From an uncultured SAR86 cluster bacterium (GTDB lineage: Bacteria; Pseudomonadota; Gammaproteobacteria; Magnimaribacterales; D2472): 64,000 nt of DNA. Position numbers and translations under genes: made by a program. Below are positions 62,101-64,000 of this stretch, piece by piece. The notes beneath the pieces were generated by a model, which had not been told where the DNA came from, searched no databases, and saw nothing but the letters and a program-made list of their open reading frames with translations. The number at the start of each line of letters is the position of its first letter. Position 1 is the stretch's first letter. The stretch lies in NCBI GenBank assembly GCA_902511575.1, contig CABXFU010000003.1, positions 96,289-160,288 of the forward strand, in the 5' to 3' direction.

Positions 62101-64000
62101 TTGGGACTTACAGTAAAAGATTTTGCGAAAACCTTAAAAATTAAGGATGATGCTCTATTAGATAGAATGAAAGCTGCTGGACTTTCACATAGTTCAGCCT
62201 CAGATGAAATAACTCCTGCTGATAAATTAGCGATACTCAAATCATTAAAAGAACGAAAAAGCTCCGTGTCTTCTTCTGTTACATCATCCTCAAGCAGTGG
62301 AGGAGTTACAGTTAAATCAAAAGGCACGCTATCTCAGCCTGCCTCATCTACCCACAGCTCATCTGAGGGTCTTACAGATAATATTGAAGCAAAAAGACAA
62401 GCAGCTGCTGAAAATTTAAAAGAACAGCAGCAAAAAAGGGAAGATCAGATTAAAGAGGCCATCCGTTTAAAACAAGAACAACAACTAGCTGCAAAGAAAT
62501 CTCAACAGCAAAAACCTGCTACTCAACAAAAACCTCAAACAAGAGTTAATGTTAAAGATCAATTATCTCGAGCAGCCAAGGATTACTCTCGACGAGAAAC
62601 TAGTTTTAATGAGGGTACTGAGCACCAATTCGCAAAACCTGCTGAATTTATTAAGCGAGATGTAGAAGTTCCAGAAATGATTCAGGTTGGTGAGTTGGCT
62701 AAGCTAATGTTTATTAAAGGTGGTGAAGTCGTTAAAGTCTTGATGAGTCTGGGAGTTGCGGCATCCATCAATGATTCAATCGATCAGGAAACTGGTATTT
62801 TAGTTGCTGAAGAATTAGGCCACAATGGAATTGCTTTGAGTGATTCATCAGTAGAAGATGAAATTATAGGTAACATAAATTATTTAGATACCCCTAAAAC
62901 AAGAGCACCAGTTATAACAGTCATGGGACATGTTGATCATGGTAAGACAACCTTGCTTGATTTCATTCGTAAGACCAAAGTAGTAGATGGAGAAGCTGGT
63001 GGAATAACGCAACACATTGGGGCATATCAGGTGCCGGTTGGCGATTCTGTTATTACATTTATAGACACACCTGGGCATGCAGCATTTTCCTCTATGAGAG
63101 CAAGAGGAGCTAATACAACTGATGTTGTGGTTTTGGTTGTAGCTGCAAATGATGGAGTTATGCCTCAAACAGAAGAGGCTATCAATCATGCTAAAGCAGC
63201 TGGCGTTTCAATTGTTGTAGCAATCAATAAAATGGATCTACAAGGTGCAGATGTCGAGAGAATTAAAGGAGATTTAGCTGCAAAAGACTTAACTCCAGAG
63301 GACTGGGGTGGCAATATACAAATGGTCCCAGTTTCTGCATTAAAAGGAGATGGAGTTGACAAACTTCTTGAAGCCTTAGTACTAGAATCTGAGCTTTTAG
63401 AGCTTAAGGCTCATTATGAGGGACAAGCTCAAGGAGTTGTGATTGAGTCTGAATTAGATAAATTTAGAGGTGCTGTTGCTACTTTGCTTGTTCAAAACGG
63501 CACTTTAAAAGTTGGAGATATGGTTGTTTGTGGTTCTGCTGTCGGAAAAGTAAAAAGCATTATTGGTTCTGATGGAAGCAAATTAAAATCTGCTGAGCCG
63601 TCTTTTGCAGTAGAGATATTAGGCCTAAGCACTGTTCCTGATGCAGGTGAAACCTTTCAAGTGGTTAAGAATGATAAAGAGGCGCGTGAAATCGCTGAAT
63701 TTAGAGAAGGCAAGCTTAAAGATCGAAAAGTTTTAAAACAGAGAGATGAAAGCCTTGGTAATATTTTTGAATCCATGGGTCAATCTGATAAAAAAATATT
63801 AAATGTTATCTTGAAATCTGATGTTGCTGGAACCTCTGAAGCAATTGTTGCAGCCTTAGCTGATATTGGCAATGATGATGCATCCATTAAAGTTGTTGCT
63901 TCGGGTGTTGGAGGAATTTCTGAATCAGATGCAAACTTGGCGCTAGCTACAGAATCAATTATTTTAGGCTTCAATGTTCGCTCAGATAATGCTGCCAAGA
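62101..64000 (+). CDS. infB: Translation initiation factor IF-2, 5' part
   Basis: IF-2 brings fMet-tRNA to the 30S subunit and drives subunit joining with GTP. The frame stays open to the window end (about 633 codons). The start is TTG at 62101, with AAGGAAG (62086-62092) 8 nt upstream and the IF2 N-domain start GLTVKDFAKTLKIKD; the ATT at 62095 is too close to the ribosome site. A charged, Gln-rich linker follows, then the G domain: G1 GHVDHGKT (276-283), G2 GGITQHIG, G3 DTPGHAAF, G4 NKMD. Domain II follows. The N-terminal region is shorter than in E. coli IF2-alpha. Confidence 0.95.
   Translation, partial: MGLTVKDFAKTLKIKDDALLDRMKAAGLSHSSASDEITPADKLAILKSLKERKSSVSSSVTSSSSSGGVTVKSKGTLSQPASSTHSSSEGLTDNIEAKRQAAAENLKEQQQKREDQIKEAIRLKQEQQLAAKKSQQQKPATQQKPQTRVNVKDQLSRAAKDYSRRETSFNEGTEHQFAKPAEFIKRDVEVPEMIQVGELAKLMFIKGGEVVKVLMSLGVAASINDSIDQETGILVAEELGHNGIALSDSSVEDEIIGNINYLDTPKTRAPVITVMGHVDHGKTTLLDFIRKTKVVDGEAGGITQHIGAYQVPVGDSVITFIDTPGHAAFSSMRARGANTTDVVVLVVAANDGVMPQTEEAINHAKAAGVSIVVAINKMDLQGADVERIKGDLAAKDLTPEDWGGNIQMVPVSALKGDGVDKLLEALVLESELLELKAHYEGQAQGVVIESELDKFRGAVATLLVQNGTLKVGDMVVCGSAVGKVKSIIGSDGSKLKSAEPSFAVEILGLSTVPDAGETFQVVKNDKEAREIAEFREGKLKDRKVLKQRDESLGNIFESMGQSDKKILNVILKSDVAGTSEAIVAALADIGNDDASIKVVASGVGGISESDANLALATESIILGFNVRSDNAAK

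Overview
The window is AT-rich, densely packed bacterial DNA. The core genes and their order are gammaproteobacterial: pepA-valS facing lptF-lptG; map-glnD-dapD-dapE; carAB-greA-rlmE-ftsH-glmM-tpiA-secG-tRNA-rimP-nusA-infB. The short spacers, the AT bias, two DUF3604 proteins, and the GST and haloalkane dehalogenase content suggest an oligotrophic marine gammaproteobacterium with a streamlined genome. I cannot assign it to a clade from the sequence alone. I see no insertion sequence, phage gene, rRNA gene or CRISPR array.

Layout. (1) 1-2164: the 3' part of astD followed by astB (arginine succinyltransferase pathway). (2) 2309-5313: an FATP-type acyl-CoA synthetase and a saccharopine-dehydrogenase-fold reductase. 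(3) 5338-15546: a TetR regulator diverging from a tightly packed 12-gene operon. The operon has nitronate monooxygenase homologues at both ends and, between them, three GST-family proteins, a haloalkane dehalogenase, DUF1330, DUF2855 and DUF4345 proteins, a metallo-beta-lactamase and an SDR. A 33-bp perfect palindrome with a consensus -35 box on each strand lies between tetR and the operon. (4) 15563-19407 (minus strand): DUF3604, a parvulin-like PPIase and a HupE/UreJ membrane protein. (5) 19542-30778 (plus strand): YghU-type GST, a double DsbA/HCCA-isomerase-like protein, a DUF3604 lipoprotein, an SDR, an epimerase-type dehydrogenase, an alkyl-DHAP-synthase-like flavoprotein, a GlpD-like dehydrogenase, an FGGY kinase and a hotdog thioesterase. 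The promoter of this unit carries a close relative of the TetR operator core. (6) 30851-36055: a membrane protein, MerR, an aldo/keto reductase, an SDR, an acyl-CoA carboxyltransferase and an anchored alpha/beta hydrolase, headed by a MerR-type 19-bp-spacer promoter. (7) 36039-64000: housekeeping genes.

How the genes may work together. Units 2-6 form about 33 kb of accessory metabolism set between astB and the pepA-valS block: glutathione-dependent chemistry, dehalogenation, acyl activation, several SDR/MDR-type oxidoreductases, and possible ether-lipid or glycerol metabolism. The matching operator-like sites suggest that one TetR protein coordinates the two large GST-containing operons. This is inference from sequence.

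The core blocks lack some usual neighbours: no holC between pepA and valS, no folP between ftsH and glmM, no yhbY between greA and rlmE, and map lies beside carA rather than rpsB. The tRNA-Leu(GAG) gene is inverted relative to secG, and the initiator tRNA has an unusual U1-U72 end. Several promoters (5963, 54441, nearly 5907) place the predicted transcript start at or next to the start codon, which suggests leaderless mRNAs.
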